Below, one piece after another: positions 25,640 through 34,679 of a stretch of 64,000 nt of DNA. Made by a program: the position numbers and the translations under genes. The stretch is from Clostridiales bacterium. GTDB lineage: Bacteria > Bacillota > Clostridia > Oscillospirales > Acutalibacteraceae. The notes under the pieces were generated by a model. The model had not been told where the DNA came from. It did not search any database and saw only the letters and a list, made by a program, of their open reading frames with translations. How positions within the stretch are numbered: the first letter of the stretch is position 1; each line of letters starts with the position of its first letter. The DNA lies in the NCBI GenBank assembly GCA_022801595.1, contig JAAWSO010000004.1, positions 59,696 to 123,695 on the forward strand, in the 5' to 3' direction.

Positions 25640-27106
25640 ATGAAATCTTATCATGACCACAGCGGCCTCAGTTCTAACCTGACCATGCTGACGGATTTTT
25701 ACGAGATCACCATGACCAACGGCTACTTTTCCAATGGTTTCCAGAATCAGATCGCTTACTTCGACATGTTCTTCCGCAAAGTGCCAAATGACGGCGGCTT
25801 CGCCATTATGGCCGGCGTTCAGCAACTGGTGGAATACCTGGAAAATCTCAGCTTCAGCCAAGCGGATATTCATTTCCTCCGTTCTACCCACTTGTTTCAG
25901 GAGGCGTTTCTGGACTATCTGAGCAACTTCACCTTTTCCTGCGATGTTTGGGCTGTTCCGGAGGGGACGCCAATTTTTCCCATGGAGCCTATCGTCACCG
26001 TCCGAGGACCCGCAGTCCAGGCTCAGTTTATTGAAACCATGATGCTCCTGTCCATCAATCACCAAAGCCTGATTGCTACCAAGGCGAACCGGATTTGCCG
26101 GGCTGCCCAGGGTCGTCCAGTGATGGAGTTCGGTTCCCGGCGGGCCCAAGGATTTGATGGCGCCATCTATGGCGCACGGGCTGCGTTTATCGGGGGATGC
26201 TGCGGCACTGCCTGCACCCTAGGGGCGAAAAAGTTTAACATCCCTCCCATCGGCACCATGGCCCATAGCTGGATTCAACTGTTTGACAGCGAATTGGACG
26301 CATTCCGTGCCTATGCCCGGGAATACCCGGAAAATTGCATCTTGCTGGTGGATACCTACAATGTTCTGAAGTCTGGAATCCCCAATGCCATCCGGGTATT
26401 CCAAGAAGAACTCATCCCCCGTGGAATCCGGCCGGCAGGTATCCGAATCGACAGCGGCGATATCACCTATTTATCTCGAAAAGCTCGCAAAATGCTGGAT
26501 GACGCTGGATTCCCAGATTGCCCGATCTGCGCCTCCAATTCCTTAGATGAATACATCATTCAGGATATGCTGATTCAAGGCGCTCAGGTGGATTCCTTTG
26601 GCGTGGGCGAACGACTGATTACGTCTTCCTCCCAGCCGGTATTTGGCGGTGTTTATAAGCTGGCGGGAATCGAGGCTAAGGATGGAACCATTATCCCCAA
26701 AATCAAAATCAGTGAGAATGTAGCAAAAATCACCAATCCCTGCTTCAAAAATTTGTGGCGGTTGTTTGACCGGGAAACCGGCAAAGCCATTGCGGACGTC
26801 ATCACGATGCACGATGAATGCATAGACGACACCAAGCCCTATACCATTTTTGATCAACAACATACTTGGAAACGAAAAACCTTGGAGCATTTCCGCGCCG
26901 TACCCCTGCGAACTCAAATCTTTGAAAACGGAAAAAATAGGACGACGCCTCGGGATCTCCGGGAAATCCAAACTTACTGCAAAGAACAGGTGGATACCTT
27001 ATGGGAAGAAGTGCTGCGTTTTGAGCATCCTCATCAATACTATGTAGACTTATCAGAAAAACTTTGGAAGGAAAAAAATCGGATGCTTTCTGAGAAAAAA
27101 ATATAA
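25640..27106 (+). CDS. pncB: Nicotinate phosphoribosyltransferase
   Basis: A 488-residue enzyme that makes nicotinate mononucleotide from nicotinate and PRPP in NAD salvage. Family features: LTDFYEITMTNGYF near residue 18, FRKVPNDGGFAIMAGVQQL, MEFGSRRAQGFDGAIYGARAAFIGGC (two adjoining pieces), GTMAHSWIQ with the catalytic-loop His, RIDSGDITYLSRKARKMLD and the PRPP-loop region VDSFGVGERLITSSSQPVFGGVYKL (read as two parts). Length fits the bacterial PncB2-like class. It is flanked by its own promoter and a terminator at 27155. Confidence 0.96.
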   Translation: MKSYHDHSGLSSNLTMLTDFYEITMTNGYFSNGFQNQIAYFDMFFRKVPNDGGFAIMAGVQQLVEYLENLSFSQADIHFLRSTHLFQEAFLDYLSNFTFSCDVWAVPEGTPIFPMEPIVTVRGPAVQAQFIETMMLLSINHQSLIATKANRICRAAQGRPVMEFGSRRAQGFDGAIYGARAAFIGGCCGTACTLGAKKFNIPPIGTMAHSWIQLFDSELDAFRAYAREYPENCILLVDTYNVLKSGIPNAIRVFQEELIPRGIRPAGIRIDSGDITYLSRKARKMLDDAGFPDCPICASNSLDEYIIQDMLIQGAQVDSFGVGERLITSSSQPVFGGVYKLAGIEAKDGTIIPKIKISENVAKITNPCFKNLWRLFDRETGKAIADVITMHDECIDDTKPYTIFDQQHTWKRKTLEHFRAVPLRTQIFENGKNRTTPRDLREIQTYCKEQVDTLWEEVLRFEHPHQYYVDLSEKLWKEKNRMLSEKKI

Positions 27107-27154
27107 AAATTTTTATTTAGGTGAATAATTATCACTTTCATATAGTCCTATAAA

Positions 27155-27203
27155 AAGCAAGCAGCAGATTATTCGAAAAAGAACAATCTGCTGTTTGCTT
27201 TGC
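27155..27203. terminator. Terminator between pncB and the convergent small gene
   Basis: AAGCAAGCAGCAGATT (27155-27170) pairs with AATCTGCTGTTTGCTT (27185-27200), with one mismatch and A/T flanks on both sides. Confidence 0.75.
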
Positions 27204-27224
27204 CTTATGTACCGTTGGACAATT

Positions 27225-27509
27225 TCAGAAAAAGTTTGATTTAGCTGTCCAAGAGGATGCAAAATTCCACTCAGGAACGATTTCCTCCAAACTTCCTGGG
27301 AAGACGATGCCGTGTGCCAACGCACGAGCAAATTCCGAAGCCTCTTTGATGCGATGTGTCACTCTTTGTCGAGCGGAATCTAGAATAGATCCATCCTCTG
27401 TAACCTTAATGATCTCCACTCCATAGCCTTCTTTTCGATTTCCAAAGAGATAATACCGCAAGGTCACTGCTTCCTCCATTACCCTGACACTTCCGACATG
27501 TTTTCTCAT
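27225..27509 (-). CDS. Small hypothetical protein, resembles DUF6514
   Basis: A 94-residue protein with many charged residues and no membrane segment. The pattern VTLRYYLFGNRKEGYGVEIIKVTEDG then VTHRIKEASEFARALAHGIVFPGSLEEIVPEW (two parts) resembles short clostridial proteins grouped as DUF6514, which end in a similar P-x-x-L-x-x-I/V-V-x-x-W block. The start is an ATG at 27509 with GGAGTGAAAAC upstream. Function unknown; it is monocistronic between the pncB terminator and the P-type ATPase. Confidence 0.5.
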   Translation of the reverse strand: MRKHVGSVRVMEEAVTLRYYLFGNRKEGYGVEIIKVTEDGSILDSARQRVTHRIKEASEFARALAHGIVFPGSLEEIVPEWNFASSWTAKSNFF

Positions 27510-27664
27510 AATCTAGTTTTCACTCCTCTCGACTGAAAGTGAAATAAAGTCACTTTTTTCCATTCCTTATTGTAATACAATTTTCTATTGAAATCAAGCC
27601 TTTCTTCGCAAAATATTAATAATTTTTCTCGCTTTTTGTTTCTTATCCAAGCATTTTCAACGCC

Positions 27665-30322
27665 TTACCCTTCCAAGGAGGATTTGTTCCCTCGTTTCGA
27701 CTTTTTTATCTTGCTCCGAACAAAACATTTTTCCAGCTCAACCACCAACAAAGGCAGCGCTGATAAGCCTAGCACAATCAGCCATTGGACTGGGGACAGC
27801 ATTTGCGTCTTAAATACTTGGGAAAGCGGCTGGATGAGAATGACCGACGCCTGCATTGCTACGCAAGCCAGAGCGGCCAGCACCAGCTTTTTATTGCTGA
27901 AACATCCAATTTTGAAAATGGACTCTTGGGAACGCATATTAAAGGTATGGACCAGTTGGGAAAAACTGAGCACGGCAAAGGCCATGGTTCTCCCGATCAC
28001 TGGAATTTCCGGGCTGTAGTCAAAAAAAATCCTTCCAATGGTATAAGCCAGCAACGCCAGAGAACCAATCATGGCCCCTTCCACTGCCATATTGTAGCCC
28101 ATACCACCAGAGAAAATACTGGCTTTTGGTTTCACAGGCGGACGAGCCATAATGTCTTTTTCTACTGGGTCCACCCCCAAGGCTAAAGCAGGAAGGGAAT
28201 CCGTAACCAGATTAACCCAGAGAAGTTGAATTGCCAGCAATGGGGTGGGTAATTTCAAAATAAACGCCAGCAATACCGTAATGATCTCTCCAATGTTGCA
28301 AGAAATCAGGAAATGGATGGTTTTGCGAATGTTCGCATAAATTCCCCTGCCTTCCTGTACGGCCGATACAATGGTGGAAAAGTTATCGTCGGTCAGAATC
28401 AGATCCGAGGCCGCCTTTGCCACGTCCGTACCCGACATTCCCATCGCGCACCCAATATCAGCGGCTTTTAGAGCCGGTGCGTCGTTGACACCGTCTCCAG
28501 TCATGGCTACTACCTCTCCCCTGGCCTGGAACGCTTTGACAATCCGCACTTTATGCTCTGGAGATACCCGGGCATAAACCGAATAATCATAGATTTTCTT
28601 TTCCAATTCCGCCTGACTGAGCGCATCCAATTGAGCGCCGGTCATGGCGGCTTCTTTTTGTTCCAGAATGCCTAATTTCTTCGCGATGGCAACCGCTGTG
28701 GCCAAATGATCTCCGGTAATCATTACCGTACGGATTCCTGCGCTTTTGCACAGAGACACCGCTTCCGCCACCTCATCCCGGGGCGGGTCAATCATGCCCA
28801 GCAAACCGCAAAAAACCAGATCCCGCTCTAGATCATCCCCCGAAGCGCCGGCAGCGTCCCGATAAGCAACCCCCAGTACTCGCAATGCCCGGGAAGCCAT
28901 TTCTTCATTACGCCGCTGCAATTTCTGTTTTAAGGATGGCGTTAGGGCAACAACGCCGTTTTTACTCTTAACATGGGTGCAGAGATTGAGCAACACATCC
29001 GGCGCTCCCTTGGTAATAATCCGATAATGGCCGCCGGGTACCCGGTGTACGGTGGTCATCCGTTTTCGTGACGATGTAAAACCAATTTCATTGATTCGGG
29101 GATACTCGCTGTCAATCTTGCTTTTCTGCATATTGGCCGCCCGTAAAATAGCCGCCTCTGTGGGATCGCCATGAATGGCTTTTCCCTCCATGGTGCAGTT
29201 GTTGCATAAGGAACCAAGGGTTAGAACAAACCCAGCGTCCTGTCCTTGCAGGGATAGCTCCCCGTCCACATCCGCCGCTTCGACCACAGTCATTTTATTT
29301 TTTGTCAGGGTACCGGTTTTATCTGAGCAAATAACGCTGGCGCTTCCCAATGTCTCCACCGCTGGCAACCGCCGTACAATGGCTCGTTTGGCGGCCATCC
29401 GGCGCACGCCAATGGCTAATACAATGGTCACGACTGCAGGCAGGCCTTCTGGAATCGCCGCTACTGCCAAACTAATGGCAATCAGCAGCATTTCCATAGG
29501 AGCAACGTGTTGGAACAATCCCAAAACAAAAATCGCCAAGCAAATAAACAAGGCGCCAATTCCCAAAATTTTTCCAGTTTGGGCTAACTTTTGCTGTAAA
29601 GGAGTTTGAGGCGCTTCTTCCGTGTGGATCATGTGGGCGATCTTTCCAACCTGGGTGTCCATCGCTGTTCCCACAACCACACCAGTTCCCCGACCCTCGG
29701 AAATGCTGCTCCCCATATAGGCCATATTCTTCCGATCCCCCAGCGGGGTGCTGGCTTGAAAGACCAAACGGGCGTCCTTTTCGACCGGCAAGGATTCTCC
29801 AGTGAGCGCGGATTCCTCCACTTTCATGCGGTGGGTTTCCAAAAGACGAATATCCGCAGGCACCAGATCTCCCATGGAAAGCAAGACAATATCTCCCGGT
29901 ACTAAGTTTTCCGCCGCAACTACTGCCTGGTGGCCGTCTCGCAGCACATGGGCTTGGGGAGCCGCCAGCTTTTTTAAGGCCTCAATGGCTTTTTCCGCCC
30001 GGCTTTCCTGCACCACTCCAGTAATGGCATTGACCACCACAATTGCTAAAATAATGATGGAGTCAATGTAGTCCGTATCCTGTTGCAGGTAGGAGGTGAC
30101 AAAAGACACTCCAGCAGCGGCCAGCAAAATCAGAATCATAAAATCACAAAACTGGGCAAAAAACATCCGAATGATACTTCTTTTTTTGGTTTGGGTTAGC
30201 TGATTTTTCCCATACTGTTCTCTTTTCTTCTCCGCCTTCCGGCTCGAAAGCCCCTGCCGATCCGTATCCAACCGCTTCAGGCATTCTTCCGCCGACAGTT
30301 CCTGCCAATCCAAACGCACCAC
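27665..30322 (-). CDS. Calcium-translocating P-type ATPase
   Basis: An 885-residue P2-type ATPase. Blocks in order: actuator loop with EESALTGESLPVEKD (about residue 170), membrane segment 4 with AIPEGLPAVVTIVLAIG, typical for Ca2+ pumps, phosphorylation site CSDKTGTLTKNKMT, nucleotide-binding KGAPDVLL, hinge MTGDGVNDAPALKAADIG, and C-terminal membrane segments with NLVTDSLPALALGVDP. The N-terminal cation-ATPase domain is present. It exports Ca2+ (possibly Mn2+) from the cytosol. The gene stands alone; the start follows GGAGGTG. Confidence 0.93.
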   Translation of the reverse strand: MVRLDWQELSAEECLKRLDTDRQGLSSRKAEKKREQYGKNQLTQTKKRSIIRMFFAQFCDFMILILLAAAGVSFVTSYLQQDTDYIDSIIILAIVVVNAITGVVQESRAEKAIEALKKLAAPQAHVLRDGHQAVVAAENLVPGDIVLLSMGDLVPADIRLLETHRMKVEESALTGESLPVEKDARLVFQASTPLGDRKNMAYMGSSISEGRGTGVVVGTAMDTQVGKIAHMIHTEEAPQTPLQQKLAQTGKILGIGALFICLAIFVLGLFQHVAPMEMLLIAISLAVAAIPEGLPAVVTIVLAIGVRRMAAKRAIVRRLPAVETLGSASVICSDKTGTLTKNKMTVVEAADVDGELSLQGQDAGFVLTLGSLCNNCTMEGKAIHGDPTEAAILRAANMQKSKIDSEYPRINEIGFTSSRKRMTTVHRVPGGHYRIITKGAPDVLLNLCTHVKSKNGVVALTPSLKQKLQRRNEEMASRALRVLGVAYRDAAGASGDDLERDLVFCGLLGMIDPPRDEVAEAVSLCKSAGIRTVMITGDHLATAVAIAKKLGILEQKEAAMTGAQLDALSQAELEKKIYDYSVYARVSPEHKVRIVKAFQARGEVVAMTGDGVNDAPALKAADIGCAMGMSGTDVAKAASDLILTDDNFSTIVSAVQEGRGIYANIRKTIHFLISCNIGEIITVLLAFILKLPTPLLAIQLLWVNLVTDSLPALALGVDPVEKDIMARPPVKPKASIFSGGMGYNMAVEGAMIGSLALLAYTIGRIFFDYSPEIPVIGRTMAFAVLSFSQLVHTFNMRSQESIFKIGCFSNKKLVLAALACVAMQASVILIQPLSQVFKTQMLSPVQWLIVLGLSALPLLVVELEKCFVRSKIKKSKRGNKSSLEG

Positions 30323-30442
30323 CTCCGATACTTGTTACTACTCCATCTGTATGAAAGCAATGTCCAATTTAGAAGGCCTACTGCTGGCAATCGGTTTCTC
30401 CATGTATCAGTACCTATAAAGTCCTCTGTTTCTCTGGAAAAT

Positions 30443-30475
30443 AAAAAATCCAGCGAGAGGATTTTCCTCTGCTGG
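30443..30475 (-). terminator. Terminator of the flippase-like gene
   Basis: On the minus strand CCAGC-AGAGG / CCTCT-GCTGG (30450-30460 and 30466-30475) is followed by ATTTTTTATTTT. Confidence 0.75.
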
Positions 30476-30487
30476 TTAAAAACTTTT

Positions 30488-31570
30488 TTATTCTGACTGT
30501 GCCGCTTGGATTTTTAGCATAGCTTTGCTTGGGCTAAGCTTCCTTGGGGAGAATTTGCCTCCCACCCAAGCAACAATTGCGCCGACCGCAATGGTAAGAT
30601 AATACGTGGCAATCCGCCATACAAAAATAGCGGGCACCAGCGTATCATTGAGAAAGAAGTTTTGGAAATAAAGGGCAAAGCTTCCTTCTGCGCCCCCCGA
30701 CGCGCCGGGCAATGGCACAAATGCAGATACCATCGTGACAAAGGATTGAGCCGCTACCATGGTAATCGGAGACGCCGTGTGAAAATTGAAGCTGCGGTAA
30801 ATCAAATACGGCACCAAGAAGGTACAAAGCAACTGGGCAATGGTAAACAAAGCGGTATACACATAAACGGAAAAGGAACGGCCCATCAGCCGGGTGCTGT
30901 CGTAGAACAGGGAAAATTCATCGTGTATTTTTTGGTACCGCTCCTCTGGTTTTTTACATAATCTTATTTTATGCAGCAGTTTAATGATTCCACGCATAAT
31001 TTTATCCGTAGCCTTTTGGTTGGCTGCAAAGAACAGCACCGCAACAACAAAAATCAAATTGGTTGCCAGCCCGATGATGGTAATAAAGGCAAAATCGCTG
31101 ACCTGCTCCTGAAAATAAGGAAGCTTCCAAAAAACCATAACCAAGGCAAAAATAACCACAACCACTTGATAAACCAGTGTTTTTACCGCAATAATCGCGC
31201 CCGCCTTGCCAGTGTCCATGCCCATCTTTTTCATATAATAGATCTGCATGGGTTGGCCGCCAGTGGAGAAAGGGGTCAGCGCGCCATACAGCAGACCAAT
31301 CATCCCAACCACCAAAGAATAGCGTAGGGGCCAATCTCCATAGATCCGCCGGGCGATCACATGAAGCGAAATCCCTTCCATCGCCCACATTCCAACCACA
31401 GCCGCTAACATCAGGAGAAACCACGGCACTTGTAATGTTTTCGCAATTTTTCCAAATGCCGAAATGCCATCCGTTGTAATCAGAAAATACGTCAGGATGC
31501 CGATGGTAATTGCCATCGTTGCAAGAACTAACCAGTTTTTCTTAAAAAATGATTTTACTGTTACTGCCAT
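30488..31570 (-). CDS. Flippase-like membrane protein (LPG synthase TM / YbhN family)
   Basis: A 360-residue protein with about eight membrane segments beginning at residue 14. It contains FSTGGQPMQIYYMKKMG (about residue 100) and PLPGASGGAEGSFALYF (about 290), the two motifs of the UPF0104/lysylphosphatidylglycerol-synthetase transmembrane family. No C-terminal transferase domain is attached, so it is not an MprF; stand-alone members are thought to move lipids or lipid-linked sugars, but substrates are mostly unknown. Start ATG 31570; monocistronic. Confidence 0.88.
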   Translation of the reverse strand: MAVTVKSFFKKNWLVLATMAITIGILTYFLITTDGISAFGKIAKTLQVPWFLLMLAAVVGMWAMEGISLHVIARRIYGDWPLRYSLVVGMIGLLYGALTPFSTGGQPMQIYYMKKMGMDTGKAGAIIAVKTLVYQVVVVIFALVMVFWKLPYFQEQVSDFAFITIIGLATNLIFVVAVLFFAANQKATDKIMRGIIKLLHKIRLCKKPEERYQKIHDEFSLFYDSTRLMGRSFSVYVYTALFTIAQLLCTFLVPYLIYRSFNFHTASPITMVAAQSFVTMVSAFVPLPGASGGAEGSFALYFQNFFLNDTLVPAIFVWRIATYYLTIAVGAIVAWVGGKFSPRKLSPSKAMLKIQAAQSE

Positions 31571-31663
31571 TCAATCATCCTCATATCCCTTTCTTTTATT
31601 TGCCGATTTCAAAACAAACTTAATTTTTATTGTATAACAAACCAAGGAATTATTCAACTCTAT

Positions 31664-31698
31664 TTACAAAAAAATTAGGAGAACCCCAAAGGTTCTCC
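31664..31698 (-). terminator. Terminator after the cotJC 3' part
   Basis: On the minus strand GGAGAACC (31698-31691) pairs with GGTTCTCC (31685-31678), followed by TAATTTTTTTG. It would end the cotJABC transcript both with and without the inserted element. Confidence 0.8.
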
Positions 31699-31778
31699 CG
31701 CTTATTCCCTAGGTTTTTTTCATTTTTGAATAAATTGTTAAATTTTTATCAATTTATTATCTAATTCAGATGGCTCTT

Positions 31779-32204
31779 CTACTTCTTCCTCTTCCGATCA
31801 AACTCTGGATTAAATGCATAGAAGTTTTTCGAATCCAAATTATCCGTCGCGATTCGCAAAGCTTCCCCAAACCGCTGATAGTGGACAATCTCCCGCTCCC
31901 GCAGGAAACGAATGGGATCTCGAACATCATAGTCGTCACAGAACCGCAGAATATTGTCGTAGGTCGTGCGTGCTTTTTGTTCTGCAGCCAAATCTTCATG
32001 AAGATCCGTCAAAGCATCACCGGCAACCGAGAATGTTTCCGCAGAAAATGGCGTGCCGCTGGCGGCCACCGGATAAACGCCTGTGGTGTGATCGACAAAA
32101 TAGGTATCAAATCCAGACTTTTTGATTTGCTCTTCGGTCAAATCCTTTGTTAGTTGATACACAATCGCACTCACCATCTCCAAATGCGCCAATTCCTCCG
32201 TACC
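31779..32204 (-). CDS. cotJC: CotJC (manganese-catalase-type coat protein), 3' part of a split gene
   Basis: This frame carries the C-terminal 139 residues of CotJC: EELAHLEMVSAIVYQL, YFVDHTTGVYPVAASGTPFS, DLHEDLAAEQKARTTYDNIL and FLREREIVHYQRFGEAL, with the metal-ligand Glu and His residues of the Mn-catalase fold. It has no start or ribosome site of its own; a TTG at 32192 is internal (the Leu of EELAHLE). Upstream of GGTAC (32204-32200 on the minus strand) the reading frame continues into foreign sequence and reaches a stop. The N-terminal 63 residues are 4.25 kb away at 36448-36635. The frame shows no decay, which argues for a gene restored by excision rather than a dead fragment. Confidence 0.9.
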   Translation of the reverse strand, partial: GTEELAHLEMVSAIVYQLTKDLTEEQIKKSGFDTYFVDHTTGVYPVAASGTPFSAETFSVAGDALTDLHEDLAAEQKARTTYDNILRFCDDYDVRDPIRFLREREIVHYQRFGEALRIATDNLDSKNFYAFNPEFDRKRKK

Positions 32205-32261
32205 TACTGAGGCTACTAATGTTTTTGGGCCAAAATAAAAGGCTCTCTGTGATGCTTACTC

Positions 32262-33173
32262 TTATTGTCCAGAAACTTGATAAGGCATCCTTTCTGGACG
32301 GATAAATTCGAAACTGCTCTGCCGGCTAGTGACGTCAAAAATTGGCGTGTTGCCTTCATAAAACCGATAGCGTGTCCGGCAAGCTGGGCGTCCCTGCAAA
32401 AGGCTGTCCTCCTGGAACATAGGAATCCGAGGTCCGCTGTCCAGGCGATTGGCGCAAAACCGGTATTCTCCCTGCTGAATCAGCAATTCCCGAGCGCTCC
32501 ATCGATGGACTTTTGCCCCTCGATTCGTATCCAGCCGGTATTCTGTGTTTTGGTAGTAAATGCTGCATTCCCCGCTGAGCCGGCGCCCGCCCCAATACGG
32601 CGCCTCCTCCACCGAAGCAATGACACAACTATCCTCTTGCGCAAATCCGCTGCATTGTGTCCACACATAGGATTCCGGCAAAGCGGTCCCCCAATCCTGC
32701 TCCACATAGCCAATCCCTCCTTGGAAATTGATCGCTTGTCCCCGAATTTCCAAAACGCCTGACAAGCGATGGAACATGCTAATCGCTTGATGATGATACG
32801 GCATACGGGCATTCCGATGCAAAGAACTGGTGGATTCCTTTTTGGGTGATAAAAATTCCCGGTAACGCAGCGTACCGGAAAGGGAAAAATCCCCCTGATG
32901 GACATGAACCGCAATCCCTTTGGGCGTAAAAATGTTATTGGCGATCTGGATGGTCATCCGCTCCCGGTCGGCTTGGAACATAAATGCGGGATAGGAAATC
33001 AAATGGGACTCCTGATCTGTGATTACCTGGATAAAGGCCGACTGATCTCCGTTTTCATCCTGCCGGAATCCAGGAATAACAGCGACCATTCCCTGCCTGC
33101 ACTGATGCTTGAAGTACCATGCCTCAAAATACGATTTGTTCTTTTTTGCTTTATGAAAATTAACCAATTCCAT
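32262..33173 (-). CDS. Tocopherol-cyclase-like protein
   Basis: A 303-residue soluble beta-rich protein. It resembles the clostridial tocopherol cyclase/carotenoid-hydratase-like family: FEAWYFKHQC at the N terminus (residue 16), PYHHQAISMFHRLSG, GGIGYVEQDWGTALPESYVW with the Y-x-E-x-D-W-G motif (about 160), then a strand-rich C terminus. Bacterial members have no proven substrate. The start overlaps the end of the preceding FAD/Rieske gene by 14 bases, so the pair is translationally coupled. It is the last gene before the element end; its stop is 58 bases from the core. Confidence 0.75.
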   Translation of the reverse strand: MELVNFHKAKKNKSYFEAWYFKHQCRQGMVAVIPGFRQDENGDQSAFIQVITDQESHLISYPAFMFQADRERMTIQIANNIFTPKGIAVHVHQGDFSLSGTLRYREFLSPKKESTSSLHRNARMPYHHQAISMFHRLSGVLEIRGQAINFQGGIGYVEQDWGTALPESYVWTQCSGFAQEDSCVIASVEEAPYWGGRRLSGECSIYYQNTEYRLDTNRGAKVHRWSARELLIQQGEYRFCANRLDSGPRIPMFQEDSLLQGRPACRTRYRFYEGNTPIFDVTSRQSSFEFIRPERMPYQVSGQ

Positions 33174-34608
33174 TCCCCTCCATTGCAGGATTGTCCAATA
33201 AATATCCTCGGTAATCGAAGCGGGAACCGTGACACGGGCAATCCCAGCTCAATTCATCCGGGTTCCATTCCAAACGGCAGCCCAGGTGCGGACATGTCGG
33301 CGAAACCACAAAGGTTTCCCCACGAAAGTTTTTGTATACCCCGGCTGTTTTTCCCTGATATTTCACAATGCCTCCCTGTCCATTGGGAAGCTGGTCTAAT
33401 TTTCCTTTTGGAATATGCATAAATCCTAATGTCATCCCCTTGACCCAATGAGCCCCATCCCGGCAAATATTTTTCACCGATGCGGAAAAATGGAACCGCT
33501 GGGGTGAAAAAACGTCAGCACAGTCGTTTGCCTTACCTAAAATAGAATCGGACAGCAGTACTGCGGCGACCATGGAATTGGTCATGCCCCACTTTTGAAA
33601 TCCTGTCGCCACATACAGTCCAGGACTGGATGCGGCATACTGACCAATATACGGCACGCCGTCTAATGTCATGCAGTCTTGGGCCGACCAGCACCGTTTT
33701 TCCACACTGTTGGGATAAATCTGCTTGGCTGCCAAACGAAGCTGGTCATAACAGCTGACCGGCACATGTTCCCCTGCCCGATGCTGCTCCCCGCCCAGCA
33801 AAAGCACATCTCCATAACTGCGGAAGGAATGACTTTTGGGATCAATCCCCAGATACATTCCCTGCAGCTTTTGAGCGTTTTGCAGGGCCAGCACATAGGA
33901 ACGTTCCTGGTACATCCGAAGAAAATAATAGCCTGGCACGTTTAAAAAAGGATAGTGGGTCGCCACCACAATATGTTCCGCTTCTACAATGCCATCTTCC
34001 GTATAAATCCGCTCGCCGTCAATGGCCCGCGCCATCGTATTTTCAAAAATCGTCAGTGGCTTGGCGATGGCCTGCAAAAATTTCAGCGGCTGAAACTGGG
34101 CTTGGTTGGCGAACCGTACCGCTCCCTTCACGTCAAAGGGCAGTTCGGTGGTCGTCATAAATTTTGCCGGGATCCAAAGCTTTTCCGCTGCCAGAAGTTC
34201 TCGCTCCAAATGGCAGGGGCTGGTTGTGGAGTACAGATAGGAAGGGCAGTCCTGCCAATTGCAGTCGATCTGCCATTTGTTCACAATTTGGCGGTACATC
34301 TCCACCGCCTGCTGCTGGGCATTGGCATATTGCTGCGCCAGCTCCACACCAAAGTTCTTGATCAGCTTATGATAGATCAATCCATGCTGACTGGTAATTT
34401 TTGCGGTAGTGTTTTTGGTTTGCCCCCGGCCAATCCGCCCAGCTTCCAGCACCACCACATCCACGCCTCGCTGATACAATAGATAGGCCGTCAAAATCCC
34501 TGCCATTCCTCCTCCGATTACGGCGACATCCGCTTTGTAATTTCCTGGCAAGGTCTTGCGGAAATGGAGGAAGGTCTCCTCGCTCCAAATGGATTCTCTC
34601 CGATTCAC
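33160..34608 (-). CDS. FAD-dependent oxidoreductase with C-terminal Rieske [2Fe-2S] domain
   Basis: A 482-residue protein with a GTG start after GAGGTGATC. The N-terminal Rossmann motif is VAVIGGGMAGILTAYLL (residue 28), then an Asp/Glu-type NAD-independent DAO fold, with GYYFLRMYQERSYVLAL and GVPYIGQYAASSPGLYVATGF (two parts) in the substrate region. The C-terminal Rieske domain has CPHLGC (about residue 439) and CPCHGS (about 457), all four cluster ligands present. This YhfW-type arrangement is common in Firmicutes but the substrate is unknown. It is cargo of the element, not needed for recombination. Confidence 0.88.
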   Translation of the reverse strand: MNRRESIWSEETFLHFRKTLPGNYKADVAVIGGGMAGILTAYLLYQRGVDVVVLEAGRIGRGQTKNTTAKITSQHGLIYHKLIKNFGVELAQQYANAQQQAVEMYRQIVNKWQIDCNWQDCPSYLYSTTSPCHLERELLAAEKLWIPAKFMTTTELPFDVKGAVRFANQAQFQPLKFLQAIAKPLTIFENTMARAIDGERIYTEDGIVEAEHIVVATHYPFLNVPGYYFLRMYQERSYVLALQNAQKLQGMYLGIDPKSHSFRSYGDVLLLGGEQHRAGEHVPVSCYDQLRLAAKQIYPNSVEKRCWSAQDCMTLDGVPYIGQYAASSPGLYVATGFQKWGMTNSMVAAVLLSDSILGKANDCADVFSPQRFHFSASVKNICRDGAHWVKGMTLGFMHIPKGKLDQLPNGQGGIVKYQGKTAGVYKNFRGETFVVSPTCPHLGCRLEWNPDELSWDCPCHGSRFDYRGYLLDNPAMEGNGIG

Positions 34609-34679
34609 ACGATCACCTCATGGAATAGGATTCCCACAAATCCAAAGGTTAAACCAAATTGTGCCAGAAATCTGGCTTC

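Noticed and set aside
31779..32192. cotJC 3' part as a simple degraded pseudogene or free-standing small catalase
   Set aside because: No ribosome site or start of its own, no decay, and the missing N terminus lies intact next to cotJB with a shared core sequence.
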